A program made the translations under genes and the position numbers. The notes below the pieces were generated by a model that saw only the letters and a program-made list of their open reading frames with translations, was not told the DNA's origin and did not search any database. From CAYMZZ01 sp047600605 (lineage in GTDB: Bacteria; Bacteroidota; Bacteroidia; Chitinophagales; Chitinophagaceae), in NCBI GenBank assembly GCA_047600605.1, contig JASGKK010000003.1, positions 806,001-870,000 on the forward strand: a stretch of 64,000 nucleotides of DNA, given 5' to 3'. Below are positions 10,192 to 18,546 of this stretch, in pieces (the first letter of the stretch is position 1; each line of letters begins with the position of its first letter).

Positions 10192-10872
10192 ATGCAAATC
10201 CTCCTTGTGGAAGATGAACCAGCTGTAGCCAGTATGCTTAACAAAGGATTGGCAGAAGAAGGTCATACCGTAACAGTAGCCCCCGATGGAAGACTGGGCC
10301 TGGAAATGGCAACAAACAATAATTATCAGGTTATCATACTCGATGTAATGCTGCCCGGCCTCAATGGTATTGAACTGTGCCGGCAGTTACGGAAAAATGA
10401 AAACCATACGCCGATTCTCATGTTGACTGCTCTGGGCACAACGGATAACCTGGTAACAGGTCTTGACGCCGGAGCAGACGATTATATTACCAAACCGTTT
10501 AAGTTCCGGGAATTATCAGCACGCCTGCGCTCCCTTTCACGCCGCGGTCAGTCTGCCGAACCCGAAAGAATACTGCGGCTGGCCGATCTTGAAATGAATC
10601 TTACTGCCCGGATTGTAGAAAGATCGGGTCAGCAATTGTCGCTGACGGCTACCGAATATCGCCTTCTGGAATACCTCATGAAAAATAAAGGACGCGTATT
10701 GTCGCGTCTTGACCTCCTTGAAAATGTGTGGGGAATAGATTTTAACCTGGGTACAAATGTGGTAGATGTATATGTAAACTATCTGCGGAAAAAAGTTGAA
10801 CGAAGCCAGTTTCCGAAACTTATACATACAGTGATTGGCATGGGCTACACGATGAAGGAGCCTGCTGCATGA
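10192..10872 (+). CDS. OmpR/PhoB-family response regulator
   Basis: This is a 226-residue regulator. The receiver domain carries acidic residues Glu7/Asp8, phosphoacceptor Asp51 (VIILDVMLPGLNG) and the conserved Lys in YITKPFKF. A C-terminal winged-helix DNA-binding domain covers about residues 130-224 (LTATEYRLLEYLMKNKGRVL). The ATG at 10192 puts MQILLVEDE at the N-terminus, as in the family; an upstream in-frame start adds 23 unrelated residues. It overlaps the kinase gene by 4 bp (ATGA), so the pair is co-translated. Confidence 0.95.
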   Translation: MQILLVEDEPAVASMLNKGLAEEGHTVTVAPDGRLGLEMATNNNYQVIILDVMLPGLNGIELCRQLRKNENHTPILMLTALGTTDNLVTGLDAGADDYITKPFKFRELSARLRSLSRRGQSAEPERILRLADLEMNLTARIVERSGQQLSLTATEYRLLEYLMKNKGRVLSRLDLLENVWGIDFNLGTNVVDVYVNYLRKKVERSQFPKLIHTVIGMGYTMKEPAA

Positions 10873-12239
10873 AAATACAAACACAAACGGCGTTACTGTT
10901 TACCATTCTTGCAGCAGCAGTTATTTTGCTGCTGAATGCTGTAATATATTATGCTGCCACCCGCGATACTGCTGATGATTTCAAAAAAAGACTGGAGCTG
11001 CGTACAATAGTAGCGGCAAAAATCTATTTCGAAAAAGATACCAGTTCATCGGCCGCCTATAATGAGATCAGGGAACAATATCTGGAAATATTGCCCGGTG
11101 AGCGGGAATATATGTTTAAAGCCAGTGCTGATACACACCAGGTGGACCGGATGCCTCCTGTGCCGGCATCTTATTTACAGGAAATAAAAAAGGCAAAAGG
11201 AAAAACCGTTTACTACCGGCAGGGAGATATTCACTTTGCTGGCATCTTTTATCAGGCCGGCAGTGACAGCTATTATATTATTAAATCTGCAGTAAATGTA
11301 TATGGACTGCAGGCATTAAAAAACCTGAAGCGGATTCTTTTAATAGCATTTATTGGTAAAGTGGTGCTGGTATTTACCGTAGGGATTTACTTTTCACGGA
11401 AAGCATTTAAACCATTCAGGGATATCATAGCACGGGTAAAAAACATAGGTGTGGAAAATCTCTCGCTGCGGCTCTCTGAAAAGAGAGGCAGGGATGAAAT
11501 CGGTGAATTGTCACGAACATTCAATGGCATGCTGGATCGCCTGCAGACGGCTTTTGATATTCAGAATAACTTCGTGAGCAGTGCATCACATGAATTGAAA
11601 ACACCGCTTACTGCAATAATAGGAGAAGCTGAAATTGTACTTTCCAAAGAGCGGGATGCCGTTACATACAGGCAAACACTTGAAGTAATACTGAAAGAGG
11701 CAGAAAAACTGGAAGCAATGACCACCGCATTGCTGAGTCTTGCGCAATCGGGATTTAACAACAACCGGGAAAAATATGAGCCCGTCCGCCTAGATGAACT
11801 ATTATATGAAATACGTGAAACCATTCAGCGAATAAATCCTTCGAGCAATCTGAAACTGGAAATGCAGGATTTGCCCGCAAGCATGGAGGGCCTGGTAGTA
11901 ATGGGCAATCCGCAATTGCTGAAACTGGCAATAAGTAATGTGATTATGAATGCGTGTAAATATTCCAGCAATCAACCCGTAGGTATTAAGATAAGTTCCA
12001 ATCAGCAGCAACTGCGCCTGGATGTATCAGACAGCGGAATCGGCATTCCTGATGCGGAACTCAAACACGTGTTCGTGCCATTTTTCCGTGCTTCAAATAC
12101 CGGTCCCTACAAAGGTTACGGAGTTGGGCTTCCGCTGGCACTCAATATTATACGGCAACATCATGGTAATATTTCAGTAGCATCCGATGAAGGAAAAGGA
12201 ACAAGAGTAACCATTCTGCTTCCTCTTGCAGAGTGCTGA
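10869..12239 (+). CDS. Two-component sensor histidine kinase
   Basis: This is a 456-residue membrane kinase. A first transmembrane segment covers about residues 8-28, then comes a periplasmic sensor region of about 120 residues, a second membrane segment near 155-175 and a HAMP linker. The HisKA domain has phosphoacceptor His241 in SASHELKTPLTA. The HATPase domain has an N box (NVIMNACKYS), a G1 box (DVSDSGIGIP) and a G2 box (GYGVGLPLALNI). Its start overlaps the response-regulator stop (ATGA), so the partner is certain. The signal is unknown. Confidence 0.95.
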   Translation: MKIQTQTALLFTILAAAVILLLNAVIYYAATRDTADDFKKRLELRTIVAAKIYFEKDTSSSAAYNEIREQYLEILPGEREYMFKASADTHQVDRMPPVPASYLQEIKKAKGKTVYYRQGDIHFAGIFYQAGSDSYYIIKSAVNVYGLQALKNLKRILLIAFIGKVVLVFTVGIYFSRKAFKPFRDIIARVKNIGVENLSLRLSEKRGRDEIGELSRTFNGMLDRLQTAFDIQNNFVSSASHELKTPLTAIIGEAEIVLSKERDAVTYRQTLEVILKEAEKLEAMTTALLSLAQSGFNNNREKYEPVRLDELLYEIRETIQRINPSSNLKLEMQDLPASMEGLVVMGNPQLLKLAISNVIMNACKYSSNQPVGIKISSNQQQLRLDVSDSGIGIPDAELKHVFVPFFRASNTGPYKGYGVGLPLALNIIRQHHGNISVASDEGKGTRVTILLPLAEC

Positions 12240-12358
12240 TAACTTCTAATACTATTCTTATTCTTCTTTTAAAGAAACCTAATTGCCTGCTTAGTACTTT
12301 ATAATCTCTGTGATGAATTTTTGTACTCTACAATTCGTCAACCTATAAAGTATTATTC

Positions 12359-12847
12359 ATGAGAAATGTATTAATCCCAACTGACTTTTCGATTGAGTCT
12401 CTGCGACTGGCAGAGCAGGCCCTGGAAGCCCTTGATGATCAAACCATGACCATCACACTGTTTCATGCATTTGACATTAGCGGATTTGCACCCGATATGC
12501 TCGGCAACTCCCGCAGATTACCTTATGGACATTTGCTTACAGATGCTTTCAGGATTGCATGTAAGCGATTAAAGGAAAATTACCCGCAAGTACTGCAAGG
12601 CATCCACATACGGCATATGTATGGGAACAACAATGCCGTTTTCCGGAATTTTATCGATGCGCACGATATAGACATGATCGTGTGCCCGGATAATTATGTG
12701 TTTACTACGGTAACTCCCCAAAGTATAAACCCGATATATCTTTTTGAAAAATCAGGAACACCTCTTCTATCCAATCTGCGCCGTAAGCGCACAGTGGTTT
12801 ATTCAGCCGCGCCACTGGCAGAAACAGCTGCGATACTTATTAACTGA
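12359..12847 (+). CDS. UspA-like universal stress protein
   Basis: This is a 162-residue protein starting MRNVLIPTDFS, the first beta-strand and Asp of the universal stress protein fold. It aligns as a single, divergent Usp domain. The usual C-terminal nucleotide-binding glycine motif (GxxGx9GS) is not evident, so ATP binding is doubtful. It lies 120 bp after the kinase gene and 61 bp before the bestrophin gene on the same strand, possibly in a stress-related cluster. Confidence 0.65.
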   Translation: MRNVLIPTDFSIESLRLAEQALEALDDQTMTITLFHAFDISGFAPDMLGNSRRLPYGHLLTDAFRIACKRLKENYPQVLQGIHIRHMYGNNNAVFRNFIDAHDIDMIVCPDNYVFTTVTPQSINPIYLFEKSGTPLLSNLRRKRTVVYSAAPLAETAAILIN

Positions 12848-12908
12848 ACCAGTCGTATAGAACGACAACTCAGGAGCCAATAGACACTGCTGCAAACTGA
12901 TATAAAGT

Positions 12909-13820
12909 ATGCTGTTAAAAAAGAACATTCCATTTACATATGTACTGGGCAAAATAAAGAAGGAGCTCTTTATTATCACCCTTTATACTATTGCTATTGC
13001 GATTCTTTATGAAAACTATCATATTACAAGAATCACCATTCCTATTGCGATACCGGCTATCATGGGCACGGTAATATCGCTGCTGCTTGGCTTTAGGAGC
13101 AACCAGGCTTATGATCGCTGGTGGGAGGCCCGGCATATCTGGGGAAGTATTGTGAACGACTCCAGAACATTTGCCCGGCAGATACTTTGCTTTACTGAAG
13201 TAATGTATGAAGGAGATGAAATACACCAGTGGAGACAGCGTATGATCAGAAGACAAACTGCCTGGTGTTATAGCCTGGGACAAGCGTTGCGCGGACAAAA
13301 TCCTGTACGGGGAATTGACCGGCTGCTCACGCGGCAGGATATGGATTTTATCCGCCACTACGATCATGTACCCGGGGCTTTGCTAGAACTTCATGCACGC
13401 GATTTGCGCCTGGCACTTGAAAACGGATGGATAAACCGGTTTCAGCAGGTAGAACTTGACAGGACAATCAGCCGTTTATGTGATGCGATGGGTAAATGTG
13501 AACGGATCAAGAATACCGTATTTCCGGTTACCTATAGCATGTACATACATTTTTCCATGTTGTTGTTTATCGCATTGTTGCCTTTTGCAGTAATACAATA
13601 TTTCGGTATGCTGGAAGTGCCGGTGGTAGTAGCAATTGCTACCTCCTTTTTGCTGATCGAAAAAATGGCCATTCACCTGCAGGAGCCATTTGAAAATAAG
13701 CCTACGGATACACCGATGACCAGTATTGCCCGTACCATTGAGAAGAACCTGTCGCAAATGCTCCGTGATCAGCAGATCCATGAAGACAAAGAAGCAATAA
13801 CAGGTTTTTATGTTTTATAA
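12909..13820 (+). CDS. Bestrophin-family anion channel
   Basis: This is a 303-residue integral membrane protein matching bacterial bestrophins (UPF0187). It has an N-terminal membrane pair (about residues 20-65), then LGFRSNQAYDRWWEARHIWG, the conserved post-TM2 stretch of the family. Further hydrophobic segments lie near 210-245, and a cytoplasmic C-terminus carries LQEPFENKPTDTPM. Bacterial bestrophins form pentameric ion channels in the inner membrane. The ATG at 12909 starts at the expected distance before the first helix. Confidence 0.9.
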   Translation: MLLKKNIPFTYVLGKIKKELFIITLYTIAIAILYENYHITRITIPIAIPAIMGTVISLLLGFRSNQAYDRWWEARHIWGSIVNDSRTFARQILCFTEVMYEGDEIHQWRQRMIRRQTAWCYSLGQALRGQNPVRGIDRLLTRQDMDFIRHYDHVPGALLELHARDLRLALENGWINRFQQVELDRTISRLCDAMGKCERIKNTVFPVTYSMYIHFSMLLFIALLPFAVIQYFGMLEVPVVVAIATSFLLIEKMAIHLQEPFENKPTDTPMTSIARTIEKNLSQMLRDQQIHEDKEAITGFYVL

Positions 13821-13912
13821 TTAAAACAGCCATGAAAAACAGAGCCAGTCATTCTGAATTTTGATGCGAGAAACATGATCTTCCACCTTATGATAACCTG
13901 CCGCCGGTAACT

Positions 13913-14917
13913 TTAGTTTGCCGGCGGTTTTGTGTGCAGTTTTAATACCTGGTCTGCGAAATCATAACAGGCTGTACGTACAGCATCCAGATCATGTGAT
14001 TTAATATGCGAGCCTATTACATGGTCGCCCGTATTGGGAAGGGCTACCTGGCGCCGGAGACTGTCAGGTGTACCGAGCTGGCGGAACATACGCTGCATGG
14101 CAGATACCTTAACTACCGGATCCTGGTGGTCTTCATCTTTATAATAGTAAAGCAGGAGAACAGGTTGTTTTACCCGGGCGAATAGTCCGGCCTTCATAGA
14201 AGTTTCCAGTAATTCTTCGAGTTGCACGGCCGCTTCCATCCGGTACCGGTAATTCCAGTACTGGCGATAGATAGCGGTGGTATCAGCTGATTGATTATAC
14301 TCTCCTTTTACGAGGTGTGCAATTTGTAATCCCCAGGGATTGTTGAGCAACCATGCATTTGGATCATTGATGGCGATATTGGGTGAAAACAAAAACAGGG
14401 CAGCAATATCCGGGTACTGGGCAGCCAGTTTTAAAGCGAGTGTGCCGCCGGTAGAGGTGCCTACAAGGATTACTTTATTTCCCAATTGCCTGCCAATAGC
14501 ATAAGCCTGTTTGGCAGACTCCCAGAGTTTGTCGGCAGTAAGGCTGACCAGCGGTTCTGTAGTATCGATGCCGTGTTCTGCCAGACGTGAGAGGTAAAGA
14601 TTATATCCATATCGCTTAGCCAGTTCTTTATGAATGGGAGCGCCTTCTTCCTGGCTGGCCGAAAAGCCGTGCAGGTATACAAAGGCATATTCGGTTTTTT
14701 GCTTTAATGAATCATTGGCCCATATGATACGTGCTTCATTGTCGGGCTTGAGCCGATGACGGCTTTCGCCAGCCGCCACCAGGCTATCGAGCGCACTGCC
14801 GCTGGCAGTAACCACAGGTAGCTGGGCCTGGTACAGGGGCGGGCTGGGGCGTGGCCCCAGAAAATAAATCACGATAAGGATTAAAACGATGACTGCTAAC
14901 CATTTGAGAAATCGCAT
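13913..14917 (-). CDS. Membrane-anchored alpha/beta hydrolase
   Basis: This is a 334-residue protein with one N-terminal transmembrane anchor (about residues 5-22) and an extracytoplasmic alpha/beta-hydrolase domain. The oxyanion region is YLHGFSASQEEG and the nucleophile elbow is GTSTGG. The acid residue is probably within YYKDEDHQDPV and the catalytic His within NTGDHVIGS. It resembles esterases or lysophospholipases of the envelope. It is transcribed towards the bestrophin gene (convergent). The substrate is unknown. Confidence 0.85.
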   Translation of the reverse strand: MRFLKWLAVIVLILIVIYFLGPRPSPPLYQAQLPVVTASGSALDSLVAAGESRHRLKPDNEARIIWANDSLKQKTEYAFVYLHGFSASQEEGAPIHKELAKRYGYNLYLSRLAEHGIDTTEPLVSLTADKLWESAKQAYAIGRQLGNKVILVGTSTGGTLALKLAAQYPDIAALFLFSPNIAINDPNAWLLNNPWGLQIAHLVKGEYNQSADTTAIYRQYWNYRYRMEAAVQLEELLETSMKAGLFARVKQPVLLLYYYKDEDHQDPVVKVSAMQRMFRQLGTPDSLRRQVALPNTGDHVIGSHIKSHDLDAVRTACYDFADQVLKLHTKPPAN

Positions 14918-14991
14918 GGGAAACCGTTTTGTTAAAGCTACTTCAAATTAATGGCAAGCCCAGATGAACAATGGATTAATTATTAACGGCA

Positions 14992-15023
14992 TTTGCTACC
15001 CCGGCTGAATTGATGTACCTTTG
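14992..15023 (+). promoter_or_regulatory. Promoter for typA
   Basis: A TTTG -33 element at 14992-14995, a 20-bp spacer and TACCTTTG at 15016-15023 match the Bacteroidota housekeeping consensus. It predicts a typA leader of about 250 nt. Confidence 0.7.
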
Positions 15024-15105
15024 CCGCCTCAAAAAGCGGGCAATCCGGAAAAGAATCGACAGGATGTGTAGAATTGGGACTGGATACCACTTTCACAGCG
15101 TTGAT

Positions 15106-15216
15106 TGCCACAGCTTTGGGCTTTGTCATTGAGCTGGCAAATATCGCCCCCAGATTCGGAAATTGTTATTGTGCTTTAGGATAAACTGTTTACATCGGTA
15201 AAAACAGACCCGATGT
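15106..15216 (+). promoter_or_regulatory. Structured 5' leader of typA
   Basis: Two hairpins fit this leader. The first pairs TGCCAcAGCT (15106-15115, C bulged) with AGCTGGCA (15132-15139). The second pairs ACATCGG (15192-15198) with CCGATGT (15210-15216). No known riboswitch class is recognised. The region between promoter and ATG has no ORF that I can support. Confidence 0.4.
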
Positions 15217-15281
15217 GCGGATGGTGTGGGTAAGTTGAACGAAAAATGATAAGGACGACCAAAGGGTCATAAATACTCATT

Positions 15282-17093
15282 ATGCAAATCAGAAATATAG
15301 CCATTATTGCGCACGTTGACCATGGTAAGACTACACTGGTTGACAAGATCCTTCATGCCACCAAGGTGTTTCGGGATAATCAGGAAACCGGTGAGCTGAT
15401 CATGGACAGCAACGATCTGGAGCGCGAGCGCGGGATCACTATTTTTAGTAAGAACGCAGCCGTAACGTACAAGGATGTTAAGATTAATGTGATTGATACT
15501 CCTGGTCACGCCGATTTTGGTGGTGAAGTGGAGCGTGTACTCAAAATGGCTGATGGGGTAATCCTGCTGGTCGATGCTTTTGAAGGACCCATGCCGCAAA
15601 CACGGTTTGTGCTGCAGAAAGCCCTTCAGCTGAGCCTGAAGCCAATTGTGGTGATCAATAAGGTAGATAAACCCAACTGCCGTCCCGACGAAGTGCATGA
15701 TGCTGTATTTGAACTTTTCTTTAATCTGGATGCCACTGAAGAGCAGCTCGACTTCCCTACTTATTATGGTAGTGGCAAAAACGGCTGGTTTAACGACAGC
15801 CTGACCCAGATCGATAATATCAATCCGCTGCTTGATGGAATCCTCAAGCACGTGCCCCCTCCCCGTGTATCCGAAGGTTCTCTGCAGATGCAGATTACTT
15901 CACTGGATTATTCCTCATTCCTGGGTCGTATCGCTATTGGTAAAGTGGGCCGCGGTTCTATCCGGGAAAATCAGCCGGTAGCATTGATGCAGGCCGATGG
16001 TACAGTACGGAAGACGCGAGTGCGCGAGCTGTATGTATTTGAAGGGATGGGCAAGAAAAAAGTGAGTGAGGTTGTAGCAGGTGACCTGTGTGCTGTGGTA
16101 GGTATTGAAGATTTCAATATTGGCGATACCATTGCTGATGCTGAAAACCCCGAAGCACTGCCAGTGATCAGTGTGGATGAGCCTACGATGAACATGTTGT
16201 TCTCGGTAAATAACTCACCATTCTTTGGCCGCGATGGAAAATTTGTGACCTCCCGTCACCTGCGTGATCGCCTGATGAAGGAAACAGAGAAAAACCTGGC
16301 TCTGAAAGTAGTGGATAGTGAGGAAGGTGATAGCCTGGTAGTGTACGGCCGTGGTATCCTGCACCTGGGTGTACTGATTGAAACCATGCGTCGGGAAGGA
16401 TATGAGCTTACTGTAGGTCAGCCACAGGTAATTGTAAAAGAGATCGATGGTAAAAGGTGCGAGCCTTATGAGGTGCTGGTGGTAGATGTGCCGCAGGAGT
16501 TTGCCTCCAAGGTAATTGACCTGGTTACCCGTCGTAAGGGTGAGATGCTGGTAATGGAAACCAAAGGAGAAATGCAGCATCTTGAATTCGAAATCCCTTC
16601 ACGCGGACTGATCGGACTGCGTACGCAAATGCTGACAGCTACAACAGGTGAGGCCGTGATGGCGCACCGCTTCAGCGAATACAAGCCCTGGAAAGGAATG
16701 ATCCCCGGTCGCAACAATGGCGTATTGCTGTCGAAGAATACAGAAAAAACAACTGCGTACTCTATTGATAAATTACAGGATCGTGGTACTTTCTTTGTAG
16801 ATCCGGGCGAAGAAGTATATGCAGGACAGGTAGTGGCGGAAAATATTAAACCCGGCGACCTGGTCGTGAACGTAACAGAAGCTAAAAAACTCACCAACCA
16901 CCGCGCCAGTGGCAGTGACGATGCTACACGCATCGCCCCCAAAACGCTGATGACCCTGGAAGAATGTATGGAATACATTCAGCACGATGAGTGTATTGAA
17001 GTCACTCCCAACTTCATCCGCATGCGTAAAGTGATCCTGGATGAGAATGAGCGCCAGAAACAAAGCAAAAAAATGAGTGCCGAAGCACTCTAG
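15282..17093 (+). CDS. typA: Ribosome-associated GTPase TypA/BipA
   Basis: This is a 603-residue translational GTPase of the elongation-factor superfamily. G1 is AHVDHGKTTLVD near residue 10, the G3 region is DTPGHADFGGEVERV, and G4 is NKVDKP. Domain II, the EF-G-like domains III and V and the BipA-specific C-terminal domain follow in order. The length matches the family. TypA binds ribosomes and supports assembly and growth at low temperature or under stress. The gene is monocistronic, with its own promoter upstream and a bidirectional terminator downstream. Confidence 0.97.
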   Translation: MQIRNIAIIAHVDHGKTTLVDKILHATKVFRDNQETGELIMDSNDLERERGITIFSKNAAVTYKDVKINVIDTPGHADFGGEVERVLKMADGVILLVDAFEGPMPQTRFVLQKALQLSLKPIVVINKVDKPNCRPDEVHDAVFELFFNLDATEEQLDFPTYYGSGKNGWFNDSLTQIDNINPLLDGILKHVPPPRVSEGSLQMQITSLDYSSFLGRIAIGKVGRGSIRENQPVALMQADGTVRKTRVRELYVFEGMGKKKVSEVVAGDLCAVVGIEDFNIGDTIADAENPEALPVISVDEPTMNMLFSVNNSPFFGRDGKFVTSRHLRDRLMKETEKNLALKVVDSEEGDSLVVYGRGILHLGVLIETMRREGYELTVGQPQVIVKEIDGKRCEPYEVLVVDVPQEFASKVIDLVTRRKGEMLVMETKGEMQHLEFEIPSRGLIGLRTQMLTATTGEAVMAHRFSEYKPWKGMIPGRNNGVLLSKNTEKTTAYSIDKLQDRGTFFVDPGEEVYAGQVVAENIKPGDLVVNVTEAKKLTNHRASGSDDATRIAPKTLMTLEECMEYIQHDECIEVTPNFIRMRKVILDENERQKQSKKMSAEAL

Positions 17094-17126
17094 TATACAG
17101 AAGTTAGTATCAACAACTAATTCAGC

Positions 17127-17162
17127 ATCCGCCCGTATCACCCAATTGGGTTACGGGCGGAT
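17127..17162. terminator. Bidirectional terminator between typA and the TPR gene
   Basis: ATCCGCCCGTA (17127-17137) pairs perfectly with TACGGGCGGAT (17152-17162) around a 14-base loop. A T-rich tract follows on the plus strand. It lies between two convergent stop codons. Confidence 0.8.
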
Positions 17163-17170
17163 TTATTTTA

Positions 17171-18307
17171 TCAGGGCATTGCCTTGATCTTTGTGAGCAG
17201 CTTTTCTGCCTGTTCCGGATTTATTTTGACCAGCTTCTGGTAAACTTCCTGCGCATTGCTTTTTTGTTTCAGTTCAATCAATGTAAGCCCTTTATAATAA
17301 TAGGCCAGCATGGTTTCCCGGATAGCCAGTGAGCGGTCAAATGCACTGAGGGCATCATAATATTGCTTGAGCCCATAATAACTGTAACCCAGTTCCGTAT
17401 GGTATTGTGGTGTTTTAGGGCTGATGTCAATCGCTTTCTTTAACTGGATAATAGCATCGTTGTAGCGTTCTTTTTCATTAAAATACCAGGCCATACCATA
17501 ATAAGAATTCGTGCTCTTGGGGTTTAACTCTACTGCTTTACGGTACTGATCAAAAGCATTGTCAGGTTCTTTGGTAAGCATACGATATACATCGCCCAGA
17601 CCGGTATAGGCAGTGCTGTTTTCGGGATCAATATACTGGGCTGTTTTATAGGCATCGATCGCTTCGGCAGACTTATTGAGCTTATAATAGGCATAACCCA
17701 GTTCGTTGTAGGCTTTGAGAAACTTATTATCGATCAGCGTGGCTTTTTTCAAAGACACAATTGCCTTTTCATAGTCTGCTACTTCTACTTCACAATACCC
17801 CTTTCTGTACCATGCCAGCGCCGATACATCTTCTTCTTTGGCCCGGCTGACATATTCATTGAAATAGGTAAGTGCAGATTTGTAATCACTGAACTGCTCA
17901 AAGTAAAGATGTCCCATTTGCCGGTAGGCAGATGAATATTCTTTATTCATTTCAAGGCAACGCAGGTAATTGCTTTTGGCACCTTCCTTATTGTTGAGAA
18001 ACTGATTGGCGTATCCCAACTCAAAAAATATCTTGGCCTGATCGCCCAAAAGTGAGAGCGCTTTTTCGAGTGACCTGGCCGCCTCATCATATTTTTTCAA
18101 CTCGTTGCTGCACCAGCCCAGTTCATACCAGGCCTTACCCATAGAAGGGTCAAGTGCGGTGGCCTGCTTAAACAGATCGGCTGCCTCATCATATTTTTTT
18201 TCGCTGCGGGCCTTTACGCCCGAGTCATATAATTCTGTGGCAGTTTTTTGCCGGGCATTGGCCAAAAGGCCCAATAACAGGAGCGTTGTCAGTAATACCG
18301 GACGCAT
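17171..18307 (-). CDS. Secreted tetratricopeptide-repeat protein
   Basis: This is a 378-residue protein with an N-terminal signal peptide (MRPVLLTTLLLLGLLANA) followed by about ten tandem 34-residue TPR units up to the C-terminus, for example AWYELGWCSNELKKYDEAAR. It has no other domain. TPR arrays mediate protein contacts, and the signal peptide places this one in the periplasm or at the outer membrane. It is convergent with typA, and its partner cannot be inferred. Confidence 0.88.
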   Translation of the reverse strand: MRPVLLTTLLLLGLLANARQKTATELYDSGVKARSEKKYDEAADLFKQATALDPSMGKAWYELGWCSNELKKYDEAARSLEKALSLLGDQAKIFFELGYANQFLNNKEGAKSNYLRCLEMNKEYSSAYRQMGHLYFEQFSDYKSALTYFNEYVSRAKEEDVSALAWYRKGYCEVEVADYEKAIVSLKKATLIDNKFLKAYNELGYAYYKLNKSAEAIDAYKTAQYIDPENSTAYTGLGDVYRMLTKEPDNAFDQYRKAVELNPKSTNSYYGMAWYFNEKERYNDAIIQLKKAIDISPKTPQYHTELGYSYYGLKQYYDALSAFDRSLAIRETMLAYYYKGLTLIELKQKSNAQEVYQKLVKINPEQAEKLLTKIKAMP

Positions 18308-18409
18308 ACACGTTTATTTGATGATAAAAGTAATATTCACAATGCCGGATTGCAATACCGGAACCAGGGTATAGTGCCTGTCTGGTGAAAGGGGCCGGTT
18401 TGCAGTAAA

Positions 18410-18445
18410 CTGCCAAATACTCAACGCCCCTGCCAAATACTCAAC
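18410..18445 (+). promoter_or_regulatory. Candidate LytTR operator upstream of the sensor operon
   Basis: Two identical 16-bp direct repeats, CTGCCAAATACTCAAC, occupy 18410-18425 and 18430-18445 with a 20-bp period. Tandem half-sites about two helical turns apart are the known architecture for LytTR-domain regulators. The second TACTCA ends exactly 30 bp before a -7-like box. Confidence 0.7.
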
Positions 18446-18473
18446 CAAAGCCGGCGGGTTCAATATTAAGTGC

Positions 18474-18481
18474 TAAATTTC
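18474..18481 (+). promoter_or_regulatory. -7-like box of the LytS/LytTR operon
   Basis: TAAATTTC differs from TAnnTTTG only at the last base. There is no clear -33 TTG element, as expected for an activator-dependent promoter. It would give a leader of about 60 nt before the ATG at 18547. Confidence 0.5.
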
Positions 18482-18546
18482 AGCGCATTAAACTACCAGG
18501 TTATCTGGTAAACCAACGCTGACTGATCTATTTTACCGGATTGGCT

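Noticed and set aside
15274..15279. Single TACTCA close to the typA ATG
   Set aside because: There is no second half-site 20 bp away and no TGCCA part, so it is not another LytTR operator.
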